Shown one piece after another: positions 21,050-33,247 of a DNA stretch of 64,000 nt. The translations under genes and the position numbers were made by a program. Numbering within the stretch: the first letter of the stretch is position 1; each line of letters opens with the position of its first letter. The DNA is taken from contig NC_050099.1 in assembly GCF_902167145.1 (NCBI RefSeq), positions 63,320,942 through 63,384,941 of the forward strand. The letters are read 5' to 3'. The notes below the pieces were generated by a model. That model was not told the DNA's origin. It saw only the letters and a program-made list of their open reading frames with translations, and did no database searches. Source of the DNA: Zea mays. Taxonomy: Eukaryota; Streptophyta; Magnoliopsida; Poales; Poaceae.

Positions 21050-22380
21050 ATCTCCCCCTTTTTGGTGATTGATGACTACACAACCAAAGAAAGCAAATAA
21101 TACAAGTATTTGAATGAAAATATGCAATCTACTTGCTAGGATGCATGTTTTGTCCCCACAATGTGATATTATGGACTTAAGCCTCCCCCTAACTCCATAA
21201 TTCACTTACTTCCTATTTTTTGACCAAATAACCAAAACCACTGGAAAAACCATTTGTAGATTTTAAAATTTTAAATTTGTGGTGTTTGGTGTTTGATATA
21301 GTTTTCATTGCTTTGGTCCCTAAACTTCTCCCCCTTTGGCATCAACCACCGAAAAGGAAGACATTAAAAGCATGTAGGAAGTAAATAAACAGCTTGCCCT
21401 CAAAGGATTACTCCCCCTAAATGAGTCTTCTCTTTTTAGAAAGAAAATTTCTCCCCCTTTTTGAGACAAAGAAATATTCCCCCTGATTGAGATCTTCTAT
21501 TTTAGGAAAAACATGTGAAAATTAGAGGTGCAAGATATGATTTGAATAGACTAACTTCCCTTATGCATAGGTAACAGAATATGAGTTAACCACTTATGCA
21601 TTTTTAGCAACATGGAAGTATATGATATGAAATATAGTCTAATCAAATATTGGAGAAGACATGTAAATGATACTAGATGTAGTCTCAAAAGATACCGATT
21701 GAAATTCAATGGTGAGCTTGAGAGACATGAGAGTTCTTGGAGATTTTGCAGTGGAAGATTGTTGTCTTTCTCCGGGGACCTTATTTTCCTTACAATGAGA
21801 CTATCACATGAAATAGGCTTAAAAAGGTGTTAGTCTCAAAGTATTAGATTATAGAGTAACCTCCCCCTAAAGGTGTGCATACAAGTTTTGAATACTTGCA
21901 GGAGACATGCACTTTGATTTGATATCAAGAGGGGCAAATTATCTATAATCCGAACATTGGCACATATAAGTTAAATGATACAACTTGAAGAATTCAAAAT
22001 TATCAATTGATGTATCATTTATTATGGAGTGATATAGAAGCTATGTGTTGTGCTTAAATAGACGTTTTAAGCCATGTAGGTTTGCTTAAGTATATGAATT
22101 GAAAGCAAGCAATCCTACCATGTGATTTACCTAATATGCAAAAGTAAATACCAAATGTAATACTAGGCATGAAAGGTAAACTAGATACGAAGTAAATAGA
22201 TACGCATATCTAAAAACAAGAAATACCGTAAATCTAGTTACCTTAGTCATGGGTGGGAAATTTGGGTCCAAAATTTTCACTAACCCACTTGGCAATTAAA
22301 CTTGATCCAATATGGTGTATCCCATGATATACATCCCAACTTTGCCAAGTCTCCAAATTTCCCGTCGACCTTCGGTCCAC
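21050..22380 (-). other. Non-coding tail of element J with seven polypurine tracts
   Basis: No coding sequence. Inverted polypurine tracts (TCTCCCCCTTT type on plus) lie at 21050-21063 (adjacent to the LTR, presumably functional), 21181-21193, 21325-21339, 21411-21420, 21448-21465, 21475-21488 and 21860-21873. The tail joins gag directly to the 3' end with no trace of pol, so the pol loss is a clean deletion or the family form. Confidence 0.85.
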
Positions 22381-24486
22381 TCACTTCCCTTTCGGGATCC
22401 AAACCTTCTTGGTGCTTTTCATGGTTGAGATTATTTCCTTTGGCACCCAGATGCATTTGGCCCCCTTTTCTTTGTTGGCTTGCTTGTTGGCCTTGATCGC
22501 TATCACCTTTCCACTCTTTTTCTTATTGATTAAATATGGTGTAGCAGCCTTTTTGTCCACCTTTTTGATGTAGGTGTTGGAGATTTTGCTTGATGGCTTT
22601 TGCTTGAGCTTTTGCCTTTGCTTATCCCCGGTCATCGCCTTGCATTGGAAAGACTTATGGCCTTCCTTGTGGCATAGCCTACAAATCACGTTTTCTCCCT
22701 CCATAGGCTTGTTCACTCCCTCAGTGGTGTTATCCTGTGGAGGTCGGATTTGTTTGACTTTGCCTTTCTTGTCATACAAAGCCTTGCCAAGGCGAGCCAC
22801 TTCTTGCTTTAATTGCTCATTTTCCTTTGCAACCTCATCCGAATATGTCTCTACAACAATATTCTTAACAAAGACTTGGTTGCAGGGGTTAGAATCATCA
22901 ATTAAATCAAAGCAGGAAGTAGAAGCATCTTTCTTAATTATTTCAGGTATTTCAACTAAAGATACTACTAGGGTGCTACCAATGTTTTCTAGCTTAGTAG
23001 TTAGCTCGTTATTGTGTATGCTAAGAATTTCCATTTTCTCTATCAAATTTTCAATAGCTTCTTGGGAGCTAGCTAACTTAGCCTTAAGTTTTTCATTCTT
23101 TTTAATAAGGCCATCATCGGTAGCAATGGATGGAGCACTAGACTCTAATAACTCAATTTTAGTTGATAGCTCACTATTTAAGTTTGCAAAAGTTTCAAAT
23201 TTTTCTAGCAAACCTTTATAATCATTTTGAGAGCTAATCAGCTTATTTTTCAGAGTTTTAAGTTGAGCTTTTTGTTTAGTGCAAACATCCTGGAAAAATT
23301 CAACGGCTTCCGCAAGCTCATCTATGGAGGGCTTTCCCTCACCTTCATCATTACTACTACTTTCATCACTAGAGGATGGAATACTCATTTTACCTCTTGC
23401 CATAAGGCATTTGTGTGATGATCGTGATGAGCGTGATGAGGATCGGTGGCTGCGCGTTCTTGGAGGTTCATCTTCGCTTGAAGAATCATCCCAAGTTTTG
23501 ACACTTGTTAGCGCCTTGCCTTTGCTCCTCCCCTTTTTGGGTTCAGCCATATTTGGACAGCTGTCCCTGAAGTGGCCCTTCTCCCCGCATGTGAAACATC
23601 CTCTCTTTCTTTGCTTTTTCATGTCAATGTTAAAGAGAAGATCCTCTACCAGCAGAGGTACACCCATTAGATTAATCTTGTGGATCATCCCCATTACCTT
23701 TTCGACGCGTCGGATTGTTTCTTTGTCCTCGGAGGATGATGTGCATGGTTGATTATCTTCATCATCATCACTTTCTTCCTCTTCCTCTTCTTCACTTGAG
23801 GAACTTGGAGTGGGAGCCTTCTTTTTGCCCTTCCTTTCATCACATGCAAAAGTATATGGCCTTGAGGAAGTTGGCTCCTCTCCCCGACACATTTTTCACG
23901 ACATCTCAAAAGCCGCGATTTTCCCAATCACAATGGTCGGGGTTATGGTACTCAAGTCCTCCATGTTGTGAAGGATGGTGATGATGCTCCCATATCTTTG
24001 TTGTGGTAGCAGGGAGATAATCTTCCTCACAATGTCCGCATCACCTAGCTTATAAATGCCAATAGAATTGAGCTCATTGATAATTAGATTCAAATGAGAA
24101 TACATGTCTCTAACAAGCTCATCATCTTTCATAGCAAAAGAATTATACTCATTTAAGACTAGGCAATGTTTTTGTTCACGGACATTGGATGTGCCATCAT
24201 GGAGCTCATGCAATTTTAGCCAAATCTCATTAGCGGTTTTCAAGGTAAATACTTGATTAAAAATATCCATGCTAAGAGATTCATATAAGCAATTTTTGGC
24301 TCTAGCATTTAAATGAATTTCTTTTTCCTCACTCGTGGTGGGTTTCTCGGGATTCTTGAAGGGTTTCATCCCGTCACGAGTGACTCTCCAAACACCTAGA
24401 TCAACTGCCTCTAGGTACCAAGCCATTCTAGCACTATAATATGGGAAGTTAGTGCCGTCGAAGTGTGGTGGCCTATGGGTATCCAT
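22381..24486 (-). pseudogene. Sirevirus gag (element J) with one in-frame TGA
   Basis: About 700 codons from ATG at 24486 (MDTHRPPHFDGTNFPYYSAR) to 22381, interrupted only by TGA at 23896-23898, which probably came from CGA by CpG decay. N-terminal part (24486-23900): copia-type gag domain with WYLEAVD, NEIWLKLHELHDGT and DMYSHLNLIINELNSIG. C-terminal part: acidic Ser/Glu stretch, two zinc knuckles of C-X2-C-X4-H-X4-C type (23557-23598 and 22642-22683), long coiled coil between them, basic tail with KVWIPKGK. Length and two-knuckle layout fit Sirevirus gag. It would assemble particles and package RNA; RT and integrase would have to come from related elements. Confidence 0.88.
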
Positions 24487-24553
24487 CCCTTCCTCTAAAA
24501 AGTGTCGGCTCTTTTAGCGGTGAAGCTAAAGCGTTTCAAATGAGCCAAACCAG

Positions 24554-24565
24554 GCTCTGATACCA
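24554..24565 (-). other. Primer-binding site of element J (tRNA-iMet)
   Basis: On the minus strand TGGTATCAGAGC, the perfect complement expected for the initiator-Met tRNA end, 2 bp from the LTR start at 24568. Confidence 0.9.
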
Positions 24566-24567
24566 CT

Positions 24568-24583
24568 TGTAGGGAACGGGTGC
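24568..24583 (-). repeat. 5' LTR of element J, fragment left of K
   Basis: First 16 bp of the right LTR of J (TGTAGGGAACGGGTGC) before element K. The last base C is not in the intact left LTR, which has A here. The LTR resumes at 38702. Confidence 0.88.
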
Positions 24584-25325
24584 TGTGACACCCCAGGTGT
24601 CACTTTTGCCTTATGTCGGGAGATTAATCCTAATCTCGGATGCTCAGTAAAAATTTCTATTTCTCGATCGTGTCTATCTCTGTTTATCAAGCTTTCTCTT
24701 GGAAGTTCACTGAATTCAGAGTTATTCGATCTCGAGAAACAGACCATTTCGGAGTGTGTTAAAACTTTTTATCTCTCGGAACGAATGCAGACTCGAAGAT
24801 CATTCTCGAATTATAAATCTCATCTGAAGTTCATTAAATCAAACTCTCGACGATTGTTATCTGATCTGAGCCTGAATCCAATTTTCTCGATGTTCGATCT
24901 ATGTCCAAAAATTTATCCGACTCCGTACTCTCAAACGGAATGCTTAATATGTCGTCATCAAATCAATTTATCCGACTCGGCCAAATATCTCATGTGCGAA
25001 CCAAATTCAAAATCCCGTATCGACAGTGATTTTTAAATATCACGATTCGCCTTCTCCGACTAAAAATCCAAAACCGATCAAATCTCGGGGCGATTTATTT
25101 TCGAATCACGCGTAGGGAATTATTTCCGAGCAAATTCAAATCAAACTCTCGGTCGAATTAATCGCTCAATCGTCCGTTCGTCGAAACCCAAATTCGCTCT
25201 GTTCTCCGTAGGGACGAAATCCGCAGGAACATTTTTAGTCCGGAAAATAAATTAGCGCAGCCCGAATTCGTATTTTGGGCCAAGCCCAATAGGCCCACTA
25301 GGAAACCCTAACCCTAGCCATCTTC

Positions 25326-25333
25326 TATAAATA
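25326..25333 (+). promoter_or_regulatory. TATA box in 5' LTR of K
   Basis: TATAAATA about 740 bp into the LTR, followed by AGGGGTGCTCACTTGGC and a CT-rich leader. This is the likely start of the element's RNA. The same box is at 33229-33236 in the 3' LTR. Confidence 0.7.
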
Positions 25334-25344
25334 GGGGTGCTCAC

Positions 25345-26436
25345 TTGGCAAATTTTCACTCCCACCCCTGCATTTTTCCTAGCCGCCACTTCCTTCTTCC
25401 TTGTCTCTTCTTCCCCCCGGCAGCTCCACGCTCCCTGCCCATGGCGTCTTCCTCTCCTCTCCCACGGCTGCAGCTGGGAGCTCGGCTCCTCCCCTTCTTC
25501 TTCCTCAAGCAGCAGGCGCCTCTCCCCTTCAGGCATGGTGGTAGCTCCTCCTCTCTCTGGTTTTTACCGCACGAGCAGGAGCTCCCTGGGAGCACGCCGA
25601 CGCCCCTGATCCCCCATTGGCCACGACCTTCTCTGCTCTTCTCCATGGCCGGCGAGCAGCCCAGCAGCGAGCTCCTCCCCCTTTGCTGTCTTCTCCAACG
25701 CGCAGAAACTTCAGGGTCGCCCAGCTCTCCCACTCCATGGGCGCGAGCTCCTCCTTCTTCCCATGGATGGCGCCCTGATTTCTCCAGCAGCCCAATGGCG
25801 TCCCTGTCCATGGCGCCCCTGCAATCTCCCTTTCCTCCCCGCGGCCAGCAATGGCGCGGTGCCCCCTGCTTCTTCCTCCCGCAGCAAGGCAGCAAGCAGC
25901 CATTCCCATGGCCGAGCTCACCTCCCTGCCGCGAGCTCGCCAACAATCTCCCCCACTCAGACCTCCATTCCCCTTGCTGCTGCTCGTCGCGAGCTCTCTC
26001 TGGCTCCTTCCCCAAGTCCGGCTGGAGCTTGCCTCCTCCATGGCCGGCGCCCAGCCGCAACTCCAAGCTCCCTGCACCCTCCTCCTCCAACGCCGGCCAC
26101 CAATTCACCATCTCCAGCCGCGCGTCTTGCTCCTCCCTGCTCCCAGCCAGGGCGCCCAGAAAATCCCCCAGCCGAGCCCCCTCCTCGCTGTCCTCCGTGG
26201 TGCCCGCCGGTTGTTCGACAAAATGCGCAGCAAGCTCCGTCGTCGATCTGTGCAGCCCCTATTTGGTTGTCGTTCTGCCTCTGTCAACCTCCTCCGTGCA
26301 CGTGCAACAGCAGCCGCTGCCCCTTCGCGTCGAGTGTGCCGACACGGATCTACGCAGTCCCGACGCGATGTTGTCAAACTCCGGTAAAACCCCATCGTCC
26401 TCGCTGCAACTTGTGTTTTTTTTAGCGCTCCATTAA
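25345..26436 (+). other. Long Ser/Pro/Leu-rich open frame in 5' LTR of K
   Basis: 363 codons opened only by TTG; the first ATG in this frame is at 25441 (MASSSPLPRLQLGA..). It is low-complexity, rich in Ser, Pro, Leu and Ala, and the opposite strand is also open (25356-26111), as expected from biased CT/GC composition. No domain recognised. It ends at TAA 26434-26436; the 3' LTR copy has GAA there and reads on. I consider it most likely a composition effect in the transcribed leader and not a gene, but it is preserved without a frameshift in both LTRs. Confidence 0.4.
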
Positions 26437-27929
26437 ATGACCAAAACCATACACTGTCATATTCTTGCAGCCCCTTGCCGTCGTCATGCCTCACGCATCG
26501 CTCGTCGGCAAAGAGCCCAAACTAATGGCATGCCCGCGCGACATGAGTCGGCCAGGTTGTTCGCCTTGAATGATTGCGATTTGTTTTATTTACGTATTCG
26601 GTCGATGATGTGCCTGCGTGTTTATATGTGTGTGAAAATATGTTTGTATCAATGGAAGCGCGTAGAGAAGAAAATGAAGTAGAAAAGAACTCGGATGTTT
26701 TTACGTTTCGATAGGAAGATGTGCGATGTGTTGTTTGATGCGAAGGATAGGTTTTACTAGTTTAAACGGTTAGTCGGCAGACTCGATCAGTAAAGCTAAA
26801 AATTTATTTTTGCGATTAAGATGAGGTGACGACATGCCGTAGTAGTCGTCGCCTTCTCTATATTTTTGAGTTGGATAAATACCATAGGCAAATAATTGTT
26901 GATACCCAAAGAGTGTTAGAAACAAGTAGTCGTGCTCTACCTATTGCGTCAAAGGAAATATGGTATGTTGATTAATTGGGAGTTAAGTGACCTTATATAG
27001 AAAAGTAGTTAAGAAAACTAATCGAATTACTTTTAGCTATATTTTAAGTTAAGATGTCTAAAATGGTGAAACTAGTTTTGTTGGTCTCATGGTGTTATGA
27101 TTGAGAAAAATATGAACTTGTGTATGAATTCCTATGTTTTTCATGCTGTGTTAGCCAACTCTTGTTAAATAGAGGAATTCAATTGCGTTAAGTAATTGTT
27201 ATATGTAGGTGTTTTCAGTACTTCAAGTGGTTGCAAGTTAATTAGTAGACTCTCTATGTGACGCTAGGTGTCTATGTAGAATTCTGAAAATTATGGTGCC
27301 CCAAATTGTCGAGTTAGAGGTTTAATTCGATCAATGCCGATTAAGTGGTTGAAAATAACTAGTAAAGAAGTTGTAGATGTAAAACTGGAAACTAGTATGC
27401 ATATGTCCCCGTATGATGTTGTGGTACCTTGATGACATTAAAATGATCATGTGTTGCGAGAGGTAAAGAGTTTAGAATTAACTTATCGTCACATGCTAAT
27501 TTACATTATTAAAGTGTCTCTTTCATGGTAACCAACTTGCATAACATAAGCACGTGATAGTTGTGTTCGATAACCAAATCATTGCAAATTGGAAATGAGA
27601 ATTTGTAGTAACTGTCCCTGATTGTGCTTGATGATTGAGTTAAGTGTTCTTGTGCTTGCAAGCTGAAAAAATTCCTGCATGTATCGTTTTGGTTGTGCAA
27701 TTAAGCTAGTAATACTAAATGACACGGATAAAAATTAGTAAGTCTACTTATTAGTTCCCACTTGGTTATTTTAACTCTAACAATTGTCAAAGTGCTAGAA
27801 TAATTCAAGTATCTAGAACGCGACAACTCTTGAATTGTATAGAAGCTGAAATGTATTGGTTGCTGTTTTGGGCTGCACGTACTGTTTTCGGTGTGCTGTA
27901 TGTTTGATGAACTAAATTGTGTTTTCTGT

Positions 27930-28780
27930 AGATATGTGCTATAGAAAAATGGTAGATAACTTTATTATCTTGCTGGTGTTAATATTTGACAGCCATAGGT
28001 CTGACCGTTTAGGAGTTGTGCTTTTTACAAATTCAGTAACTGAATCTGTCCAAATTCTGTACAGATTTCAGAAACTGCATTGTTTGCTTAAGTTAATGTT
28101 AGAATCAGTCCTTGTCAATTATAAGAAAGTTGTAGAGGCTTTTCTTATCTTGCTTGTGTTAAAATTTCATAACTATAGGCCTGACTGTTTAAGAGTTATG
28201 AATTTTGCAACTTGGTTGCTGTGTTCTGTCCACCGTCAGAACAGATTTTGAAAACTGCGTTGTTTGATTCAGTTGAACACAGAATCACTTCTGGGTGATT
28301 ATAAAAGTTATGTAGTGCAATTGCCAAGCTTTCCAAAAAGTCTTGGATCACTATTTTTGGTGGTCTGAAGTTTAAGTTATGGATGTTTAAAGTCTGAAAA
28401 CTGAATCTGTCCAGTTTTGGACAGCACAACCTTCATAGTATATTTTACCCTTGATACATGCTAAACCAGCCAGGGATATTTATAAATAATTTGTAGAACA
28501 TTTAATTAGCTTTCCAGAAAGTCTAGGACCACTTTGTTTGGATGTCTGAATCTTTTGTTGTGAATTTTTGAAGCTGCAAGTCTGAATCTGTCCAAATCTG
28601 GACAGAGCTGCTGTGTTTGCACAATTCGACCTTGCTAAGTGTTTAATCAGGTTGTGATGACAATACCAAAGTTGTAGAGCACTTGTTAAGCTTTCCAAGA
28701 AGTCCTAACTTGCTATTTTTGGATTAATCTTTGAAAAGTTATGATTAAAACAAGTGACTGCTGTATTGCTGTCCAAAAAT
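27930..28780 (+). repeat. Tandem array, period 180-181 bp, in 5' LTR of K
   Basis: About five diverged units. CTGTCC occurs at 28046, 28226, 28407, 28588 and 28769 (spacing 180, 181, 181, 181) and is often followed by an inverted GGACAG. CTTTCCA occurs at 28329, 28510 and 28691 (spacing 181). Units also share GTTGTAGAG and AAGTTATG. The same array is at about 35833-36683 in the 3' LTR. Confidence 0.88.
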
Positions 28781-30799
28781 CTGCAAGTGCCCCTTTTGAT
28801 GATTGAGTTCACTCTTTTGGCTAAAAATGCTTAGTTAGCACTTAGCGGACATAGACTCATAATGGCTAAACATAGGCTAACATGTGTTCCATGATTAAGG
28901 TGCTTGCTTAATGTAGTTGATTGTGATAGATGAGTCCATCGACTTTGATGCATCGGTCCTCTGTTAAACTTGTGTGTGATGCTTTTGTGTGATCAATAGA
29001 GCTAATGCAAAGTCGTAGCAATTAAATAAATGCGTGTACCTGTGATATCGTATTTGTGTTGCGTAAATAAATAAAATATGGTCGTCTTGTTAATGGTGTT
29101 AATGATGAACGCCGATAACGTGCGAATAGCTAGCGCTTGTGTATAGTCGTTGCGGTGTCTTCTCATTTAATGATTAGTTCGCCACTGTGTCTTTGTATAT
29201 CTTGTGTTACTTTCAGTATATTCATACATATGCATCTTGCATCTCATATAGGACCGAGAGATGATGATCGAGCCAGTGATGTGGTGCCAACCACAAGATG
29301 CAGTTGGTGGACGACCTGAAGAATGGTGGACTTATCCAGTGGATGCTCGCCAAGCGAGTACCTCCCCAGCAAACACTCTCTAAGTGTTAAATTAAAGGCA
29401 AGCCCCGGTTTTATGCATAACCGTTATATATGCTATTTTACTGCACTTAATGTTTGTAGGCTTGTACCGTGCACTTAAGTGTAGGAGTTGAATGAAACCC
29501 TAGTTGCATGAACTCAGATTCCCTTTGAGATGGATACTAGTATGCTAGGTCGAGTAGCTGCTTTGCTAATTAGGAATCTCGGTAGAAGTCGAGTGATTTT
29601 TCTAGCACTCGCGCGAGGTCAGGAATTGGTTGTATCCACTTTGATAACAGAATGGTGATGGTCTGTGGACACGGGTCCATGGGGACGCGTGGTCTACGAG
29701 ATGAAAATTGGAATAAGGATTAACGTGCGGATACCTGTGTCAAGCGTTTGAACGTACTAAACACATACCGAGAAATATGGTAAATCGGTAAGCCTAGTAC
29801 CTGAGTGAACCTGCCCGCAGACTTTACCCCTCACGCGACCTGAGACGAGGTCTCCCATTCCGGTTATGGTGGGTACAAGTGCGGTCACTGCACGACGGCC
29901 AGTCGGGGTCAGTGGGGCATTGTACGCCAAGGCGGTGAGCCCTGATCTGTTGCCAGGGAATCGATGGGGACGGTTGATGTGTGTGGGGACGGAGTGCCCC
30001 TACATATCGTGTGTTTAGGTTTACCTTGCAAGGATAAAAACTCGATTCGAATCGTCTGCTTCTCGCAGCTAATGAGACTGCTTGATCCATTGTACTGCAT
30101 TGAGTAATAAGTGGAAATGAGGTGACTGGCAAAAGATGTTGAGTTGTAAAAATGTTTGATACCATGTATGACTAGTTTGGTACACATCTAGTAAAAAGGA
30201 GCATACTAAAACTTGAAAAAGCTAAAACATGATTTTAGACTCAGCTAGTGCTTTTGGCAAACCAAACCCCTCAGCCAAACAGCTGCATGTCTAGAGGTAG
30301 AGGAGTAGACTCCTCACACCGGGTAAGTCTAGCTGAGTATTAGTATACTCAGCCTTGCTTGTGGCACAATTTTTGCAGGTACCTCCTTGCTTTGGTTGTT
30401 GGTGTGACTTGGCCTTCATCCCTGCCACCGGGATAGATGGTCAAGAGGGTTACTGCTTCCGCAGGAGAGGACCAGGAGGAGTAGCGTGGCCAGGCTTCGC
30501 CATGTTGCTCGGTTCTTCTCCGTTAGTTATTTCCGCTGCATTAAAAATTTATGGTTATTATTTCTGAAACTCCGATAATGTAATCACTAATGATACTTAT
30601 TAAATTTGTGGTATTATGTTTTATTGTATTTCTCGGTGCCTCACCATCGTGTGAGCTGGTGGTATTCGATCCTGGATAAGTGGCTTTATCGGACTAGATC
30701 CGAGGGACTGACGGGTTATTCCTGTTTAAGTGTGTTGCTGCCCTTAAGGGTGCGACTTGGGCACTTAAGCTGGAATAATTCGGGCGGTTCCGCCACAGC

Positions 30800-30811
30800 T
30801 GGTATCGGAGC
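30800..30811 (+). other. Primer-binding site of element K (tRNA-iMet)
   Basis: TGGTATCGGAGC, 2 bp after the 5' LTR end; A-to-G at one position compared with J's site. Confidence 0.88.
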
Positions 30812-32462
30812 GAATACCAGTACAGAGAAGTCAATAAGTCATGATTACCAACCTTTTCTAAAGTAAAACTGGCTTAGAAACCAAAGTTGGATAGATGTCA
30901 GGACGATAAGTTAGACCTAGGACGTGAAGCCTTAGGAAATAGATGGGTAGCTAGGTGGCTATTTATATAAGCCATAAAGGCTACTACTACTATTAATAAG
31001 GATGCTGCAGAAGCATCCGATAAAGTAGTTAGGTCTGAGAAGACGACTAGAATGAGCATGCATCATGATTGTTGCATTAAAATTGTCTCTTGTGCATCAA
31101 CATGCTTCTCTCGTCTTTATTCCAATAATGAGAACTTATGAATAATGTGTTGCACTGCTAGGTTAGGAACTATAAAAAAATGTCTTATCCTGTGTGTCAT
31201 GAAAGTCTTGCTAGGTTGTGTTATGTGTTTCTCTTGCCTTGCTATCTAGGTGGTATTCTAAGTGTTCAAACCTTTTTACAAAAAAAATTGTCTGTTCTGC
31301 TCATGAAAAGATTTTCCCCCTCCAAAAAACCTTGAGTTTAGCAAGTAAAACCCTTGTAAAAAAAACATGCGTGTGTTGGTGTTTTCTAACCATTGTGTGT
31401 TTCCCGCTTGAAGTTGCACCTGCACGGCTTGTAGACACCCATAGCTTGACCCCTAAATCGACCAAAACTTCCTTGTGCACTTGTTGTGTCAAAACAAAAA
31501 AAAACGTTTGGTGTCTAGTTGCGCAAACCCTATCAAGACCATGTTTCTTTCCATAAATCCTTGCTCCTAAAACGTCATAGCATTCCTGTTGATCATCCAT
31601 CTGATCTTGTTGACGACCTCTCTTTTCACCTGGATCTAGTACTCTCTTTCCTTGTGAATCATGTTGTGGCTTTATCATTCGAATCTCTGGATCCCTTAAT
31701 GATTCTGCCCCGTTATCTGGTTATCTGCTATAACCCGTTCTCAAGTATCGAATGTTGATCTTGCCTAAATCTCTCATTTCTGGTCATTCTCATACCCCCT
31801 TCTCCGAGGATCATGACGCTTGTTTTATCAACTTATCTCTAAACGGCATATCCATGTGGATTAATGAATATCTTTGGATCTCTCATGTCTCTAAAAGCTT
31901 ATCAATCTCGATCTCATGGTTGGTTCCTCCTCATATTAAAAAAATCGTATCAATCTTTGGCTGATAATCCCCGTGATGATCATAAAATAGTTCTCTAAGC
32001 TGAAGAAAATTCTCATGTGATGCTCTTTTGCCAATAATCTTTGCTTCAACTCTGGTCACATTCTTGTTTCTGAGCCATACTCTCATGGGCTCCATCTATC
32101 TGTGCTATGTGGAATTCTCATTGGTTACGTTTGGTAATGGTGTTATGACTAACGACCGATGGTGCCGTGACGAAACCGAGAGCCTACTATGGTGCACGCA
32201 TGGTTGAGCTGCTCGGTACGCGCTGGTATCGTGGTTAATAGTTGTGATCCATTACGAGACTATACTGATGTGCTATCTTTTGTGTACATTCTCTCAGAGT
32301 GGTCGCTGCATTTTGTCTCTACATGCCGCGATATTCTACCCAAATCTATCTTCAGTATCTTGTCAGATCACATCTCATAAATTTGCATCTATCTCCAGCC
32401 TGGGAGTTACATGCTTCTCCACCCTTAAAGATCCTCATTCGAATCTCGGGACGAGATTCTTT

Positions 32463-32475
32463 TAAGGGGGGAAGG
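32463..32475 (+). other. Polypurine tract of element K
   Basis: TAAGGGGGGAAGG followed by C and then the 3' LTR start TGTGACA at 32477. Primes plus-strand cDNA synthesis in LTR elements. Confidence 0.85.
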
Positions 32476-33247
32476 CTGTGACACCCCAGGTGTCACTTTT
32501 GCGTTATGTCGGGAGATTAATCCTAATCTCGGATGCTCAGTAAAAATTTCTATTTCTCGATCGTGTCTATCTCTGTTTATCAAGCTTTCTCTTGGAAGTT
32601 CACTGAATTCAGAGTTATTCGATCTCGAGAAACAGACCATTTCGGAGCGTGTTAAAACTTTTTATCTCTCGGAACGAATGCAGACTCGAAGATCATTCTC
32701 GAATTATAAATCTCATCTAAAGTTCATTAAATCAAACTCTCGACGATTGTTATCTGATCTGAGCCTGAATCCAATTTTCTCGATGTTCGATCTATGTCCA
32801 AAAATTTATCCGACTCCGTACTCTCAAACGGAATGCTTAATATGTCGTCATCAAATCAATTTATCCGACTCGGCCAAATATCTCATGTGCGAACCAAATT
32901 CAAAATCCCGTATCGACAGTGATTTTTAAATATCACGATTCGCCTTCTCCGACTAAAAATCCAAAACCGATCAAATCTCGGGGCGATTTATTTTCGAATC
33001 ACGCGTAGGGAATTATTTCCGAGCAAATTCAAATCAAACTCTCGGTCGAATTAATCGCTCAATCGTCCGTTCGTCGAAACCCAAATTCGCTCTGTTCTCC
33101 GTAGGGACGAAATCCGCAGGAACATTTTTAGTCCGAAAAATAAATTAGTGCAGCCCGAATTCGTATTTTGGGCCAAGCCCATTCAAGCCCAATAGGCCCA
33201 CTAGGAAACCCTAACCCTAGCCATCTTCTATAAATAGGGGTGCTCAC

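Larger units (their letters stand above)
24584..30797 (+). repeat. 5' LTR of element K (6214 bp)
   Basis: Parts in order: U3 (24584-25325), TATA box (25326-25333), CT-rich leader-like stretch with a long open frame (25345-26436), AT-rich middle, a 180-bp tandem array (about 27930-28780), and an end region with polyadenylation-like AT-rich DNA (30530-30640). Compared with the 3' copy it lacks 10 bp near 33183 (loss between short AAGCCC repeats) and 1 bp near 29519. About 1.8 kb longer than solo LTR D of the same group. Confidence 0.93.
30798..32476 (+). other. Non-coding internal region of element K
   Basis: 1679 bp with no gag, protease, RT or integrase motif in any frame; the longest frames (about 112-125 codons near 31218-31678) lack domain features. 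The primer-binding site TGGTATCGGAGC is at 30800-30811 (one mismatch to the tRNA-iMet complement). The end carries a polypurine tract TAAGGGGGGAAGG at 32463-32475. Confidence 0.88.

Noticed and set aside
22574..23221. 215-codon plus-strand frame opposite J's gag
   Set aside because: Antisense of the gag coiled-coil region.
25356..26111. 251-codon minus-strand frame in K's LTR (and its copy at 33259-34014)
   Set aside because: Mirror of the CT-rich plus strand; Gly/Arg/Glu-rich low complexity with no domain. Both strands being open points to composition, not coding.
29137..29319. Small frame near an acceptor-like site in K's LTR as a captured host exon
   Set aside because: No recognisable protein, and similar segments recur in the other LTR family members; no evidence of capture.
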